Shown: piece by piece, positions 1 to 8,085 of the stretch | How the letters are laid out: every line of letters begins with the position of its first letter | Position numbering within the stretch: the stretch's first letter is position 1 | Assembly: GCF_000725805.1 (NCBI RefSeq) | Contig: NZ_JOFT01000017.1 | Location: forward strand, 248,001-312,000 | Length of the DNA: 64,000 nt | Reading direction: 5' to 3' | DNA from: Streptomyces xanthophaeus | GTDB taxonomy: Bacteria; Actinomycetota; Actinomycetes; Streptomycetales; Streptomycetaceae | Program-made: the position numbers and the translations under genes | Notes under the pieces: generated by a model | The model's database searches: none | The model's input: only the letters and a program-made list of their open reading frames with translations | Told to the model about the DNA's origin: nothing

Positions 1-2
1 TG

Positions 3-275
3 GACGAGGAGGCCCTGCGCCGCCGTTGGACGCGCGGCGTCGAGGACAAGTGGGAGCACGACGAGCACGCCTTCGTGCCCGCCGATCCCGAGTCCGTGCT
101 GTCCTTCATGATGGACAAGCCCGCCGAGTCCTGGACCCCGTGCGCGCCCGCCCTGTTCTACCTGGCGCTGGTGCGCGCCGCCGTCCGCGCGCGCGGCGGC
201 GACCCGTCCGCCCGCCTGGACGTCGAGGCCGCGGAGCTACGGGTGCTGCGCCGCCTGGAGCAGGCCGCCGACTGA
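3..275 (+). CDS. 3' end of an unidentified gene (5' part outside the window)
   Basis: An open frame runs from the left edge to a TGA stop and gives 90 residues. I do not recognise the family. The segment is rich in charged residues at its start (RRRWTRGVEDKWEHDEHAF), has a moderately hydrophobic middle (CAPALFYLALVRAAV) and ends in a helical, charged tail. Codon use is strongly GC3-biased, as in the neighbouring genes, so the frame is probably real. GTG at 75 is an internal codon, not a likely start, because the frame is open upstream of it. The next gene converges from the right, so no operon partner is visible downstream. Confidence 0.6.
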   Translation, partial: DEEALRRRWTRGVEDKWEHDEHAFVPADPESVLSFMMDKPAESWTPCAPALFYLALVRAAVRARGGDPSARLDVEAAELRVLRRLEQAAD

Positions 276-296
276 CGGACGGCCCACGGCCACGCG

Positions 297-866
297 CTAG
301 GCGTTCGCGATGACGAGGAGGGTGCGGGCGGCGTCGGGGCCGGGCAGGCGGCAGCGGTGCGGGACCTCGCCGCGGTGGTGGGCGCTCTGGCCGGCGCGCA
401 GGAGCAGTGGTTCCTCACCCTCGACCTCCAGCAGGATCTCCCCTTCGAGGACGTACAGGAAGTCCTCGCCGGGGTGCTCGAACCAGCCCCGCTCGCCCCG
501 GCCGGGCTCGAAGTGGTGCTCGTAGGCCTCCATGACGCCGCTGCGTCCGCCCGGGATGAGGACCTGGGCGACCTGTCCGGCGGCCTCGTTCACCCTGATC
601 ACCTGCGGGTCGCTCTCGTGGCTGACCTCGCCCGGGCGGGCGGGCGGCCTGAGGAAGGTGCCCGGGGTGACGTCGAGCGCCTCGGCGATCCGGTAGATCG
701 AGCTGAGGCTGGGCGTGGCGAGGCCGCGCTCCAGCTGGCTGAGGAAGGGCTGGGAGAGGCCCGAACGGGTGGCGAGGGCGGCCATCGAGACTCCGCGCTG
801 CTTGCGGCAGCTGCGGATCACCCGTCCGACCTCGATCGCCTCGGGCGTGGGTTCGGGTCGCGACAC
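297..866 (-). CDS. XRE-family regulator with C-terminal cupin domain
   Basis: This is a DNA-binding regulator of about 189 residues. The N-terminal helix-turn-helix (about residues 10-65) contains RGVSMAALATRSGLSQPFLS followed by QLERG and SLSSIYRIAEAL, typical of HTH_3. A single-stranded beta-helix (cupin) domain follows, with YEHHFEPG and GEVPHRCR near the ends of the barrel, which is where a small effector or metal would bind. I chose the GTG that begins SRPEPTPEAIEVGR because family members usually start just before the HTH. An ATG at 944 and a TTG at 956 lie upstream in frame but add an unstructured leader. The gene is divergent from a sulfonate-type transporter operon and most likely controls it; the inducer is unknown. 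Confidence 0.88.
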   Translation of the reverse strand: MSRPEPTPEAIEVGRVIRSCRKQRGVSMAALATRSGLSQPFLSQLERGLATPSLSSIYRIAEALDVTPGTFLRPPARPGEVSHESDPQVIRVNEAAGQVAQVLIPGGRSGVMEAYEHHFEPGRGERGWFEHPGEDFLYVLEGEILLEVEGEEPLLLRAGQSAHHRGEVPHRCRLPGPDAARTLLVIANA

Positions 867-950
867 GCAGGTGAACGTACCCCATCGACGATCACCGGCC
901 GGGAGGCCCCGGAAGGTTTCGCACTGCCGCAACACTGCCGTCATAAGCGT

Positions 951-965
951 GGTCAATTATTGACC
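951..965. promoter_or_regulatory. Perfect 7-1-7 palindrome, candidate operator
   Basis: GGTCAAT-T-ATTGACC lies between the XRE-cupin regulator and the transporter operon, and its right end is 15 nt upstream of the AAGGAG ribosome site of the permease gene. It is an AT-rich patch in very GC-rich DNA. Position and symmetry suggest the binding site of the divergent regulator. This is inference from sequence only. Confidence 0.6.
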
Positions 966-993
966 TCACTTATCGACGACAAGGAGCCGCACC

Positions 994-1785
994 GTGCACG
1001 CCACCCCCTCACCACCCGGCCGCGTCCAGGTCCGAGCCCTGCGCCGGCTCGGCCCGGCCCTGGCCGTGGCCGGTGCCGTGCTCGCGCTGTGGTACCTGAC
1101 CGCCCGGTCCGGGGCGGTGGCCCCCGGGCTCCTGCCCACCCCCGCCGAGACCCTCGCCGCCCTCGTCGACAGCGCCCGCAGCGGCGTACTGGCCACCGAC
1201 CTCGGCGCCAGCCTGACCCGCGCCGGCCAGGGGTTCGCCCTGGGCGCCCTCGTCGGCAGCGCCCTCGGCTTCGCCACCGGCTACCTGCCCTGGCTCTCCG
1301 CCGCCGTCACCCCGGCGATCTCCTTCCTGCGGCCGATCCCGGCCATCGCCCTGGTCCCGCTCGCGACGGCCTGGTTCGGCATCGGGGAGACCGCCAAACG
1401 CCTGCTCATCGCGTACGCCGTCCTGCTCGCCGTATGGCTGTACGTCCACGACGGGGTCTCCCGGGTACCGGCCTCCCACCTGCGGGCCGCCCGGTCCCTC
1501 GGGGCGCCGCTGCACCGGCGGTTCACCGAGGTGCTGCTGCCCGCCGCCACCCCCGCCCTGCTCGCGGCGCTGCGCTACGGGGCCTCCGTGGCCCTGCTCG
1601 CCCTGGTGGCCGCGGAACTGGGCGGCGCCGACAGCGGACTGGCGTACCGCCTCCAGGTGGACGGCCAGTTCCTGCGCGTGGACCGGATGTTCGCCGGCCT
1701 GCTGGTCCTCGGCCTGCTCGGCGTGGCCGTCGACCTCGTCCTGGCCGCCGTCGGCCGCCGGTTCGCCCACTGGAGCACGTCATGA
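994..1785 (+). CDS. ABC transporter permease, sulfonate/nitrate/taurine type
   Basis: This is an inner-membrane permease of 263 residues with about six hydrophobic segments. It carries the EAA cytoplasmic loop of BPD_transp_1 permeases (AARSLGAPLHRRFTEVLLPA), which docks on the ATPase. Length and arrangement fit the SsuC/TauC/NrtB group. The GTG start has AAGGAG 8 nt upstream. The gene is first in an operon with an ATPase (ATGA overlap), a lipoprotein binding protein and an arylsulfotransferase-like protein. The substrate cannot be read from the permease; the final gene of the operon favours an organosulfur compound. Confidence 0.9.
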   Translation: MHATPSPPGRVQVRALRRLGPALAVAGAVLALWYLTARSGAVAPGLLPTPAETLAALVDSARSGVLATDLGASLTRAGQGFALGALVGSALGFATGYLPWLSAAVTPAISFLRPIPAIALVPLATAWFGIGETAKRLLIAYAVLLAVWLYVHDGVSRVPASHLRAARSLGAPLHRRFTEVLLPAATPALLAALRYGASVALLALVAAELGGADSGLAYRLQVDGQFLRVDRMFAGLLVLGLLGVAVDLVLAAVGRRFAHWSTS

Positions 1786-2498
1786 GCCTGGACGTACGGC
1801 TGGAGGCACTGTCGCTCGGGTACGGGGCCGCGCCCGTACTGGAGTCCACCGACCTGGAGTTCCCGGCGGGCTCGTTCACGGCCCTGCTCGGGCCCAGCGG
1901 CTGCGGCAAGTCGACCGTCCTGGGCGCCGTGGCCGGATTCGTGGCGCCCCTCGCCGGCCGGGTGACCGCGGGCGGCCGGGCCGTCCGCGGGCCCGGGGCG
2001 GACCGCGGCGTGGTCTTCCAGCACTACGCGCTCTTCCCGTGGCGCACGGCCCGCGGCAACGTCGAGTTCGCCCTGAAGCGGCTCGGCCTGCCGCGCCGGG
2101 AACGCCGCAGGCGCGCACTGGAGGCGCTCGCCGAGGTCGGCCTGGCGGACGGCACCGGCAAGTACCCGGCGCAGCTGTCCGGCGGCATGCAGCAGCGGGT
2201 GGCCCTCGCCCGGGCCCTGGCCGCCGAGCCCGAAGTGCTGCTGATGGACGAGCCGTTCGGGGCGCTGGACGCCCTGACCCGGACCCGGATGCAGACCCTG
2301 CTGCGGGAGCTGTGGCAACGCCGGGGCACCACCGTCCTGTTCGTCACCCACGACATCGACGAGGCGCTGGCCCTCGCCGGACGGATCGTCGTCCTCGGCG
2401 GGACACCCGGCCGGGTGCTGGCCGACCACCCGGTCCCCGACGGTCCGGCCGACCCCGGCCTGCGGGCACTGATCGCCCGCCACCTGGGCTCGGACTGA
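1782..2498 (+). CDS. ABC transporter ATP-binding protein, SsuB/TauB type
   Basis: This 238-residue ATPase should power the permease encoded just upstream, with which it shares an ATGA junction that implies translational coupling. It has Walker A GPSGCGKST, a Q-loop in VVFQHYALFPW, signature LSGGMQQR, Walker B LLMDEPFGALD and the switch histidine in FVTHDIDEAL. The FQHYALFPWRTARGN stretch is characteristic of nitrate/sulfonate/taurine importers rather than amino-acid or peptide systems. All catalytic residues are present. Confidence 0.93.
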   Translation: MSLDVRLEALSLGYGAAPVLESTDLEFPAGSFTALLGPSGCGKSTVLGAVAGFVAPLAGRVTAGGRAVRGPGADRGVVFQHYALFPWRTARGNVEFALKRLGLPRRERRRRALEALAEVGLADGTGKYPAQLSGGMQQRVALARALAAEPEVLLMDEPFGALDALTRTRMQTLLRELWQRRGTTVLFVTHDIDEALALAGRIVVLGGTPGRVLADHPVPDGPADPGLRALIARHLGSD

Positions 2499-2554
2499 AC
2501 CCTCCCCTTCGGCACCCTCCTCTCCCCCCTCCGTCCCTGGAAGGACACCCCACC

Positions 2555-3568
2555 ATGCCCAGACCCGGACCCCGTGCGGCGACCGCCGTGCTCGTGGCGC
2601 TCCTGCTCTCCGCCTTCGCCACGGCCTGCACCGGCGGCTCGGCCCCGGCGGGCTCCGGCGGTGCGGGCGGCCGCCAGGCCGTCAGCGTCGCCGCCAGCGA
2701 CCACCTCGGCGGCGCTCCCGTCTACGTGGCCCAGGAGCGCGGACTGTGGTCCGCCGAAGGCCTGGACGCCACCGTCACCACCCAGCCCACCGGACGGGAC
2801 GCGCTCAATGCCGTGCTCGGCGGGCAGGCGCAGCTCGGCGTCGTGGGCGATCTGCCCGCGGTGACCGCCGTCCTGGGCGGGCGGGAGCTGCGCATCGTCG
2901 CGGACCTGTCCCGGTTCTCGGACTGGCGCCTGCTCACCCGGACCGACCGCCAGATCACCGGTTTCGCCGCCCTGAAGGGCCGCAAGGTCGGCGTCCCGCA
3001 GGGCACGAACGTGGAGTACGCACTGTCGCGGATGCTGGCTTCGGCCCAGCTGACCGCCGCGGACGTGACCGTGGTCAACCTCGCCCCGAACCAGGTCCCC
3101 GCGGCGCTGGCCCGCGGGGACGTCGACGCCGGGGTGACCTTCCCCAGCTTCTACGACGCCGCCCGCACCGCGCTGGGCGACCGGTACGCGGAGCTCCCCT
3201 TCACCGGCTACACCGCCCGGACCCTGCTCGTCGCCGGCCCCTCGGCCGAGGAGGGGACCACCACGGCCGTGCTCCGTACGCTGCTGCGCGCCCAGCGCGA
3301 GATGACCGCCGATCCGGCCGCCACCCGCAAGGACGTGCTCACCCAGTCCAAGGGCGCCCTCCAGGCCGGGTACGCGGACGCCTTCCAGCCCCGCTACGGC
3401 TACGGCGCGACCCTCTCCCCCGAACTGCTGGCCGAGCTGGAACAGGAGGCCGCCTGGGCCAAGGCCGCCCAGGGCCTGCCGGGCTCCGCCGACCGCGCCG
3501 CGCTGCTGCAGCACCTGCAGCCCGGGCCCCTGACGGCCGCCGACCCGGCCGCCGTCACCGTGCGCTGA
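2555..3568 (+). CDS. Sulfonate/nitrate-type substrate-binding lipoprotein
   Basis: This is the extracytoplasmic binding component, 337 residues. The N-terminus is a lipoprotein signal (ALLLSAFATAC, Cys 25) followed by a Gly/Ala/Ser-rich linker. The mature part fits the SsuA/NMT1 fold: an opening strand SVAASDHLGGAPVYVAQERG, then GLDATVTTQPTGRDALNAV and later LKGRKVGVPQGTN, the usual hinge motif. ATG has AAGGA upstream. It is third in the operon, about 56 nt after the ATPase. SsuA-like proteins bind aliphatic sulfonates, and relatives bind nitrate, taurine or thiamine precursors. The ligand is not certain. Confidence 0.88.
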   Translation: MPRPGPRAATAVLVALLLSAFATACTGGSAPAGSGGAGGRQAVSVAASDHLGGAPVYVAQERGLWSAEGLDATVTTQPTGRDALNAVLGGQAQLGVVGDLPAVTAVLGGRELRIVADLSRFSDWRLLTRTDRQITGFAALKGRKVGVPQGTNVEYALSRMLASAQLTAADVTVVNLAPNQVPAALARGDVDAGVTFPSFYDAARTALGDRYAELPFTGYTARTLLVAGPSAEEGTTTAVLRTLLRAQREMTADPAATRKDVLTQSKGALQAGYADAFQPRYGYGATLSPELLAELEQEAAWAKAAQGLPGSADRAALLQHLQPGPLTAADPAAVTVR

Positions 3569-3625
3569 ACCCGCCCGACCTACCCCTCCCCACCCCGTCC
3601 CGCTCCACCCCGACAGGAGATCCCC

Positions 3626-4735
3626 ATGACCGTCGACCAGAACACCCTGCGCCGCCGCGGCGTCGGACTCATCGCGCATGACCCCGACCGCAGTTACGGC
3701 GGCTACACCCTCTACACGCCCATCACCAGCAGCGGCGCGATCCACCTCGTCGACATCGAGGGCCGGCCCGCCCACACCTGGAACTCCCCGCACCCGCCCG
3801 GCCGCCAGGCGCAGGTCCTCCCCGGCGGCAACCTCTTCTACGCGGCCAAGGACACCAGCAGCCCGACCCTCTTCCCCATCTGGGACGTCTACCACGGCGG
3901 GATCTTCCAGGAACTGGCCCCGGACTCCACGGTCCTGCGCGAGACCCGGCACGCCTTCCACCACCACGACGCCTCGGTCCTGCGCAACGGCAACCTCCTG
4001 GTCACCGTCGTGGAGCCGCTGTCCCCGGCCGACGCGGCCCGGATCCGGGGCGGCATCCCGGGCTCCGAGGCGCCCGGCGGGGTGATCTACGGGGACGTGG
4101 TGTACGAGCTGACCTGGGACGGGGAGGAGGTCTGGCGCTGGGCAGCCATCGACCACCTCGACCCGGAGGTGTTCCCGCTCAACGCGCACTTCGCCCGCGA
4201 GCACTGGCCGATGGCCAACACCGTCAACGAACTGGCGGACGGCTCGGTCGTGGTGGGCTTCCGCAGCGCGTCCACGACCGTGGCCGTGAACCGGGCCGAC
4301 GGCTCGGTCAAGTGGCGCATCGGACCCGACGTCCTGGCCCAGCAGCACCACCCCCACGAACTGGCCGACGGCAACATCCTGGTCTTCGACAACGGGACCT
4401 ACCGCGACACCACCTCGGTGCCGTACTCGCGGGTGCTGGAGCTCGACCCGCGCACGGGCAAGGAGGTGTGGTCCTACGAGGACAACCCGCCGCAGAACTT
4501 CTACAGCCCCTACATGTCCAGTGCCCAGCGCCTGCCGAACGGCAACACCTTCGTCGCCGAGGGTTCCTTCGGGCGCCTCTTCGAGGTGACCCCCGGCGGG
4601 GACGTGGTCTGGGAGTTCGTGGTCCCGCAGTTCCGGTCCTTCGGTGAGGGCGTGGGCCTGGAGTCCTCGGCCGGTGCCCAGAACTCCGTCTTCCGCGCCT
4701 ACCGTTACTCCGCCGAAGAGCTCCCCTGGCTCTGA
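3626..4735 (+). CDS. Arylsulfotransferase-family (ASST-like) beta-propeller protein
   Basis: This 369-residue protein consists of repeated propeller blades such as HLVDIEGRPAHTW, VYELTWDGEEVWRW and VLELDPRTGKEVWSY, plus LPNGNTFVAEGSFGRLFEV, matching the ASST/Arylsulfotran group. Family enzymes move sulfate from one phenol to another without PAPS. No signal peptide is visible, whereas classical ASST is periplasmic. The usual D-W-L-H-I-N-S-V motif appears here as HWPMANTV, so one conserved histidine is replaced by Met, while QQHHPHEL keeps the downstream histidine. It is the last gene of the sulfonate-type ABC operon (57 nt gap, AGGAGA site). Its 3' end overlaps the convergent merR-type gene by 31 bp. 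Confidence 0.8.
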   Translation: MTVDQNTLRRRGVGLIAHDPDRSYGGYTLYTPITSSGAIHLVDIEGRPAHTWNSPHPPGRQAQVLPGGNLFYAAKDTSSPTLFPIWDVYHGGIFQELAPDSTVLRETRHAFHHHDASVLRNGNLLVTVVEPLSPADAARIRGGIPGSEAPGGVIYGDVVYELTWDGEEVWRWAAIDHLDPEVFPLNAHFAREHWPMANTVNELADGSVVVGFRSASTTVAVNRADGSVKWRIGPDVLAQQHHPHELADGNILVFDNGTYRDTTSVPYSRVLELDPRTGKEVWSYEDNPPQNFYSPYMSSAQRLPNGNTFVAEGSFGRLFEVTPGGDVVWEFVVPQFRSFGEGVGLESSAGAQNSVFRAYRYSAEELPWL

Positions 4736-5124
4736 TCCGGGGACGGCCGCCCGGCCCCCGGGCCCGCCAGCCGGGCGAGCTCGTCCCGGCGCCGGGTGAG
4801 CCGGGCGATCTCGGCGTCCAGGGCGGCGATGCGCCGGTCGACGACCGGCGCGAAGCCGCCGTTCCCGCCCGGGGAGCCGTCGCACCGGGGCGGCGGGTCC
4901 CCGGCGAGCAGCGGCAGCCGGTCCGCGCGGGTGCGCAGGTCCTCGATGGTGAGTCCGTGGGCGAGCAGCTCGCGGATGACGCGCACCAGGGCCACGTCCT
5001 CGGCGCCGTAGCGGCGCTGGCCGGACGGGGTGCGTCCGGGTGGGGGCAGCAGGCCGCGCTGTTCGTACAGGCGCAGTGCCCGCGCCGTGGTCCCCGCGGC
5101 GGCCGCCGCGTCACCGATCCGCAT
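4705..5124 (-). CDS. MerR-family transcriptional regulator
   Basis: This 139-residue protein has an N-terminal winged HTH (MRIGDAAAAAGTTARALRLY, then EQRGLLPPPGR and QRRYGAEDVALVRVI). A dimerising helix with Leu/Arg heptads follows (DRRIAALDAEIARLTRRRDE). No cysteine cluster for metal or oxidant sensing is seen, so an organic or electrophilic ligand is more likely. It is transcribed 68 nt downstream of the oxidoreductase gene on the same strand, so the pair probably forms one transcript started at the MerR-type promoter upstream of that gene, giving autoregulation. Confidence 0.92.
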   Translation of the reverse strand: MRIGDAAAAAGTTARALRLYEQRGLLPPPGRTPSGQRRYGAEDVALVRVIRELLAHGLTIEDLRTRADRLPLLAGDPPPRCDGSPGGNGGFAPVVDRRIAALDAEIARLTRRRDELARLAGPGAGRPSPDQSQGSSSAE

Positions 5125-5192
5125 TCCGCTGCCCGTCCCCTCGTCCGTCGTCGGCCGTCCGTCGTCCCGTGCCCGTCTCCGTCACCCCCCGC

Positions 5193-6230
5193 CTAGGGGA
5201 GCCGTACCACCACCGCGCCGAAGTGGCGGCCCGCGATGAGGTCCGGCAAGGCCGCCGCGGCCCGGTCCAGCCCCTCGATCTCGGTGTGGGGGAAGCGGAT
5301 CTCCCCGGAGCGCAGCCACCCGCCGAACCGGCGGTTCCACTCGCTCTCCACATCGGGGTGGTCCGCGCCGCTGTACCCGTGCAGGGAGATGCCGCGGAGC
5401 ACCAGGTGGAAGGTGTCGATGGCGACGGGTGCCCGGTCGCCCGCCGTATCGGGCGAGAGCTGCCCGCCGAGGGCGCCGACCAGTGCCACCCGGGCTCCCT
5501 GCCGGGCCGCTCCCAGGGCGGCCGCCAGCTGCGCGCCGCCCACCGTGTCCAGGACCACGTCCACCCCCTCGGGGGCGGCCTCGCGGAGCTGCTCCGGGAA
5601 GGGCTGCCGGCCGGGCGCGTCCACGAGCACGTGGTCGTAGCCCAGTTCGCTCACGAGGCGCTCCGCCTTGTGCGGGGAACGGGTGGTGCCGATCACCCGT
5701 GCGGCTCCGAGCAGCCGGGCGATCTGGCCGGCCAGCGTCCCCACCGCTCCCGCGGCGCCGGTGACCAGGACGACGTCGCCCGGGCGGACCCGGGCCAGCC
5801 GGGTGAGGGCCCCGTACGGCGCCGCTCCCTGGGCGAGGTGCGCCACCGGCGAGGGCAGCACCTCATCGGCCGGGACGGCCTGCTCGGCGGGCAGCAGGGC
5901 GTGGTCGCACCAGCCCGCCATGTGGACCACGAGGTCCCCGGCGCGCAGGCGGCCGTCACCCGGGGCCGCGACCACCTCGCCGACGGCGGGTCCGAAGAGG
6001 GCGTCCCCGGCGGCGAGGGAGGGCAGCGGCAGCCCTTCGGTGCGGCCTCCGATGAGGGTGCGCAGTCCGGGGAAGACCAGGAAGTACCGGTTGCGCACGA
6101 GCACCTGGCCGGGTTCCGGGGCGGCCAGGGGTGTCCGGTCGAGGCGGAAGTGCCGGGGTTCGGGCAGGCCGTCGGGGACGGCGGCGAGCCGGATCCGGAG
6201 TGCGGTGCGGGGCAGGGCTGCGGTCGTCAT
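5193..6230 (-). CDS. NADP-dependent oxidoreductase, medium-chain (quinone reductase / PTGR-like)
   Basis: This 345-residue zinc-free medium-chain dehydrogenase resembles curcumin/alkenal reductases (YncB, PTGR1). It has a GroES-like N-terminal half and a Rossmann domain with VLVTGAAGAVGTLAGQIARL. The latter contains the A-A-x-G-x-V-G turn, and ARVIGTTRSPHKAERL follows for NADP binding. GVDVVLDTVGG is also typical. Such enzymes reduce reactive alpha,beta-unsaturated carbonyls or quinones. AGGAGG sits just upstream of the ATG. It heads a two-gene unit with a MerR regulator, which suggests an electrophile or xenobiotic detoxification switch. Confidence 0.92.
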   Translation of the reverse strand: MTTAALPRTALRIRLAAVPDGLPEPRHFRLDRTPLAAPEPGQVLVRNRYFLVFPGLRTLIGGRTEGLPLPSLAAGDALFGPAVGEVVAAPGDGRLRAGDLVVHMAGWCDHALLPAEQAVPADEVLPSPVAHLAQGAAPYGALTRLARVRPGDVVLVTGAAGAVGTLAGQIARLLGAARVIGTTRSPHKAERLVSELGYDHVLVDAPGRQPFPEQLREAAPEGVDVVLDTVGGAQLAAALGAARQGARVALVGALGGQLSPDTAGDRAPVAIDTFHLVLRGISLHGYSGADHPDVESEWNRRFGGWLRSGEIRFPHTEIEGLDRAAAALPDLIAGRHFGAVVVRLP

Positions 6231-6268
6231 GCGCGGCCTCCTGAAGGCTCGGGCGGGCGGGTGCGCAG

Positions 6269-6300
6269 ACGCTAACCCCTGACCCGCGGGTCAGGGGCAA
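6269..6300 (-). promoter_or_regulatory. MerR-type promoter with elongated spacer and 22-bp palindrome
   Basis: Reading leftward, TTGCCC is followed by a 19-nt spacer and TTAGCG (or 20 nt and TAGCGT). The spacer holds most of a perfect palindrome at 6276-6297 with arms CCCCTGACCCG and CGGGTCAGGGG. MerR proteins characteristically bind such a dyad between hexamers spaced 19-20 nt apart and untwist it. The start codon of the oxidoreductase lies about 40 nt downstream, with an AGGAGG ribosome site. Confidence 0.85.
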
Positions 6301-6310
6301 GCAGCGGCCG

Positions 6311-6347
6311 GGGGCCGGACGGCACGGGTCTCGTGCCGTCCGGCCCC
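6311..6347 (-). terminator. Strong stem-loop terminator
   Basis: A perfect 16-bp GC-rich stem (GGGGCCGGACGGCACG and its complement) with a 5-nt loop lies 30 nt past the stop of the beta-propeller gene. There is no U-tract, as is usual in Streptomyces. It separates that gene from the oxidoreductase promoter. Confidence 0.75.
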
Positions 6348-6377
6348 GGGTGGGGGTTTCGCGGGTGTCAGCGGGTG

Positions 6378-7946
6378 TCAGCCGCGGTCGCGGACGGCGA
6401 CGATGCCGTTGAAGACGCCGATGTAGGCGGTGCCGTCCGGGCCGAGGGTGATCGGTGCCCAGTTGTTGTCGTACAGGGGTCCGGTGCCGGTCAGTTGGCG
6501 CCAGCGCCGTTCACCGGTGCGGAAGTCCACCGCGGTGAGGTACCAGGCGTCGATGCCCCAGGCGTTGGGCTCCTTCTCGTAGAAGTAGAGCAGCCCGTTG
6601 GCGGTGGAGAGCTTGGGCACGGTGGAGGGCGAGCGGATCCCGCTCTCCCACACCGTGTCGCAGCCGCTGCCGTCGGCGCGGACGTCGATGCGGCTGACGC
6701 CGCCGACGACGGACTTGCCGAGGAGCAGGGTGGTGGGGTTCTCGTAGCCGTAGTTGTTCTCGACAACGATGCTGTTGCCCCAGGTGATCAGGGAGTTGTC
6801 GGTGGTCGAGGCCCCGGATCCGAAGACCGGGACCTTGCAGACCAGCCGCCGGTCCGCCGGGACGTCCGTGCCCCGGCGGTAGACCAGGACGTTCATCCGG
6901 TCGTCGGCGTTGTCGGTGATGGCGACGTAGCCGTTGCCGAAGAGGTCCGGGGTGGTGCCCGAACCCTGGTTCACGGAGCCGGGTTTGGCTGCCGTACCCC
7001 GGTCGTAGGTCTGGCGCCACTGCACCTCGGGGGTGCCGTCGGCGGAGGCCCGGAAGCTGTAGAGCGCGTGGTCGGTGACGATGGAGACGCCGTCCACGGC
7101 GACCGAGAAGGAGTTCTGGATCTCCTCGCCGCGCAGCTGGACGGAACGGATCTGCGAGGTCGCCGGGTCCACGGTGCCCACGCGGCCCTGGCGGGTGACC
7201 CACCAGATGCGGCCGTCCCAGTCGGGCATGACGGAGGTGACGGGGTCACAGGTACCGCTGGGCCACAGGTTGGTCCAGCTGACGCAGTCGTGCGGGACCT
7301 GGCCGGTGAGGTCCCAGTCGTCGTCGACGGTGAACTTCCAGCTGCCGTCCGGGTTCTGGGAGTGGGACAGGCGCAGGATGTGCTGGCGGGAGTCGGCCAG
7401 CACGGCCCGGTCCTGGTTGTCCAGGTAGAAGTAGGCGCCGCCCGAGGTGTCCTTGAATATCTTCGAGAAGTCGAGCGAGGTGATCGCCTCGACCGTCGAG
7501 GAACGCTGCGGGAGCTGGTGTTCCGCGAGCGTGGCGAGCGTACGGGGATCGAGGAGCTTGACCTTGAAGCCGGAGAAGGTGCCGCACACCGTGACCAGGC
7601 GGCCGCCCGTGTCGAAGGTGGCGGTGGCGCACTCGCCGCCGAGGGCGGCGATCTTCTCGCTGGTCACCTGCGGGTCCTTGCCGAGCGGCCCGGACCAGGG
7701 GGACGTGGCACTGCCGGCCGCGTCGGAGTGCATGCCGCTGCGGCCGTTGGGCGCGAGGTGGGGGTGCTGCGGCGGGGCTTGCCCGGGCAGCGGGGCGGCA
7801 GTGGCGGGGCTGCCGTCGTAGTGGCTGACCAGCCGGTGTCCGGGGGCCTTGGGTATGTCCTCGGCCTGGGCCGGGGAGATCCCGTACAACGCCGTGAGGG
7901 CGGCGAGCACCGGGACCACGGCGCAGTTCAGCGTTCTTCGGAGCAT
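6378..7946 (-). CDS. Secreted PQQ-like beta-propeller protein of unknown function
   Basis: The product is about 522 residues. The start is taken at the ATG of MLRRTLNCAVVPVLAALTAL, which gives a clean Sec signal peptide ending SPAQA and has GGAGG upstream. The TTG-type start 17 codons earlier would place residues before it. The mature protein contains recurring blade-like strands (RLVTVCGTFSGFKVKLLDPR, GRIWWVTRQGRVGTVDPATS, TAYIGVFNGIVAVRDRG) resembling PQQ/quinoprotein folds, with no haem or PQQ-ligand motif that I can identify. Two to four cysteines could form disulfides. It is transcribed alone and followed by a strong hairpin. It could be a secreted binding protein or an enzyme; I cannot say which. 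Confidence 0.85.
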   Translation of the reverse strand: MLRRTLNCAVVPVLAALTALYGISPAQAEDIPKAPGHRLVSHYDGSPATAAPLPGQAPPQHPHLAPNGRSGMHSDAAGSATSPWSGPLGKDPQVTSEKIAALGGECATATFDTGGRLVTVCGTFSGFKVKLLDPRTLATLAEHQLPQRSSTVEAITSLDFSKIFKDTSGGAYFYLDNQDRAVLADSRQHILRLSHSQNPDGSWKFTVDDDWDLTGQVPHDCVSWTNLWPSGTCDPVTSVMPDWDGRIWWVTRQGRVGTVDPATSQIRSVQLRGEEIQNSFSVAVDGVSIVTDHALYSFRASADGTPEVQWRQTYDRGTAAKPGSVNQGSGTTPDLFGNGYVAITDNADDRMNVLVYRRGTDVPADRRLVCKVPVFGSGASTTDNSLITWGNSIVVENNYGYENPTTLLLGKSVVGGVSRIDVRADGSGCDTVWESGIRSPSTVPKLSTANGLLYFYEKEPNAWGIDAWYLTAVDFRTGERRWRQLTGTGPLYDNNWAPITLGPDGTAYIGVFNGIVAVRDRG

Positions 7947-8085
7947 GCGGGGGCTTCCTCCGTCTCTCTTCACTCTTGTTGACAATGCGTCTGACATCGC
8001 GCCGCCGCCCGACGCTAGGTCGCGTTGTCCGAAGAGTCCATGGAGGTGCCGGATGATTCATGAACGCGCAACAGTCGCCCCGGGG

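Noticed and set aside
2024..4885. Very long antisense open frame (953 codons) opposite the sulfonate/ASST operon
   Set aside because: In high-GC Streptomyces DNA, stop codons are rare in antisense frames. The frame has no domain, no ribosome site and repetitive Gly/Arg/Val composition, while the sense genes show full family motifs.
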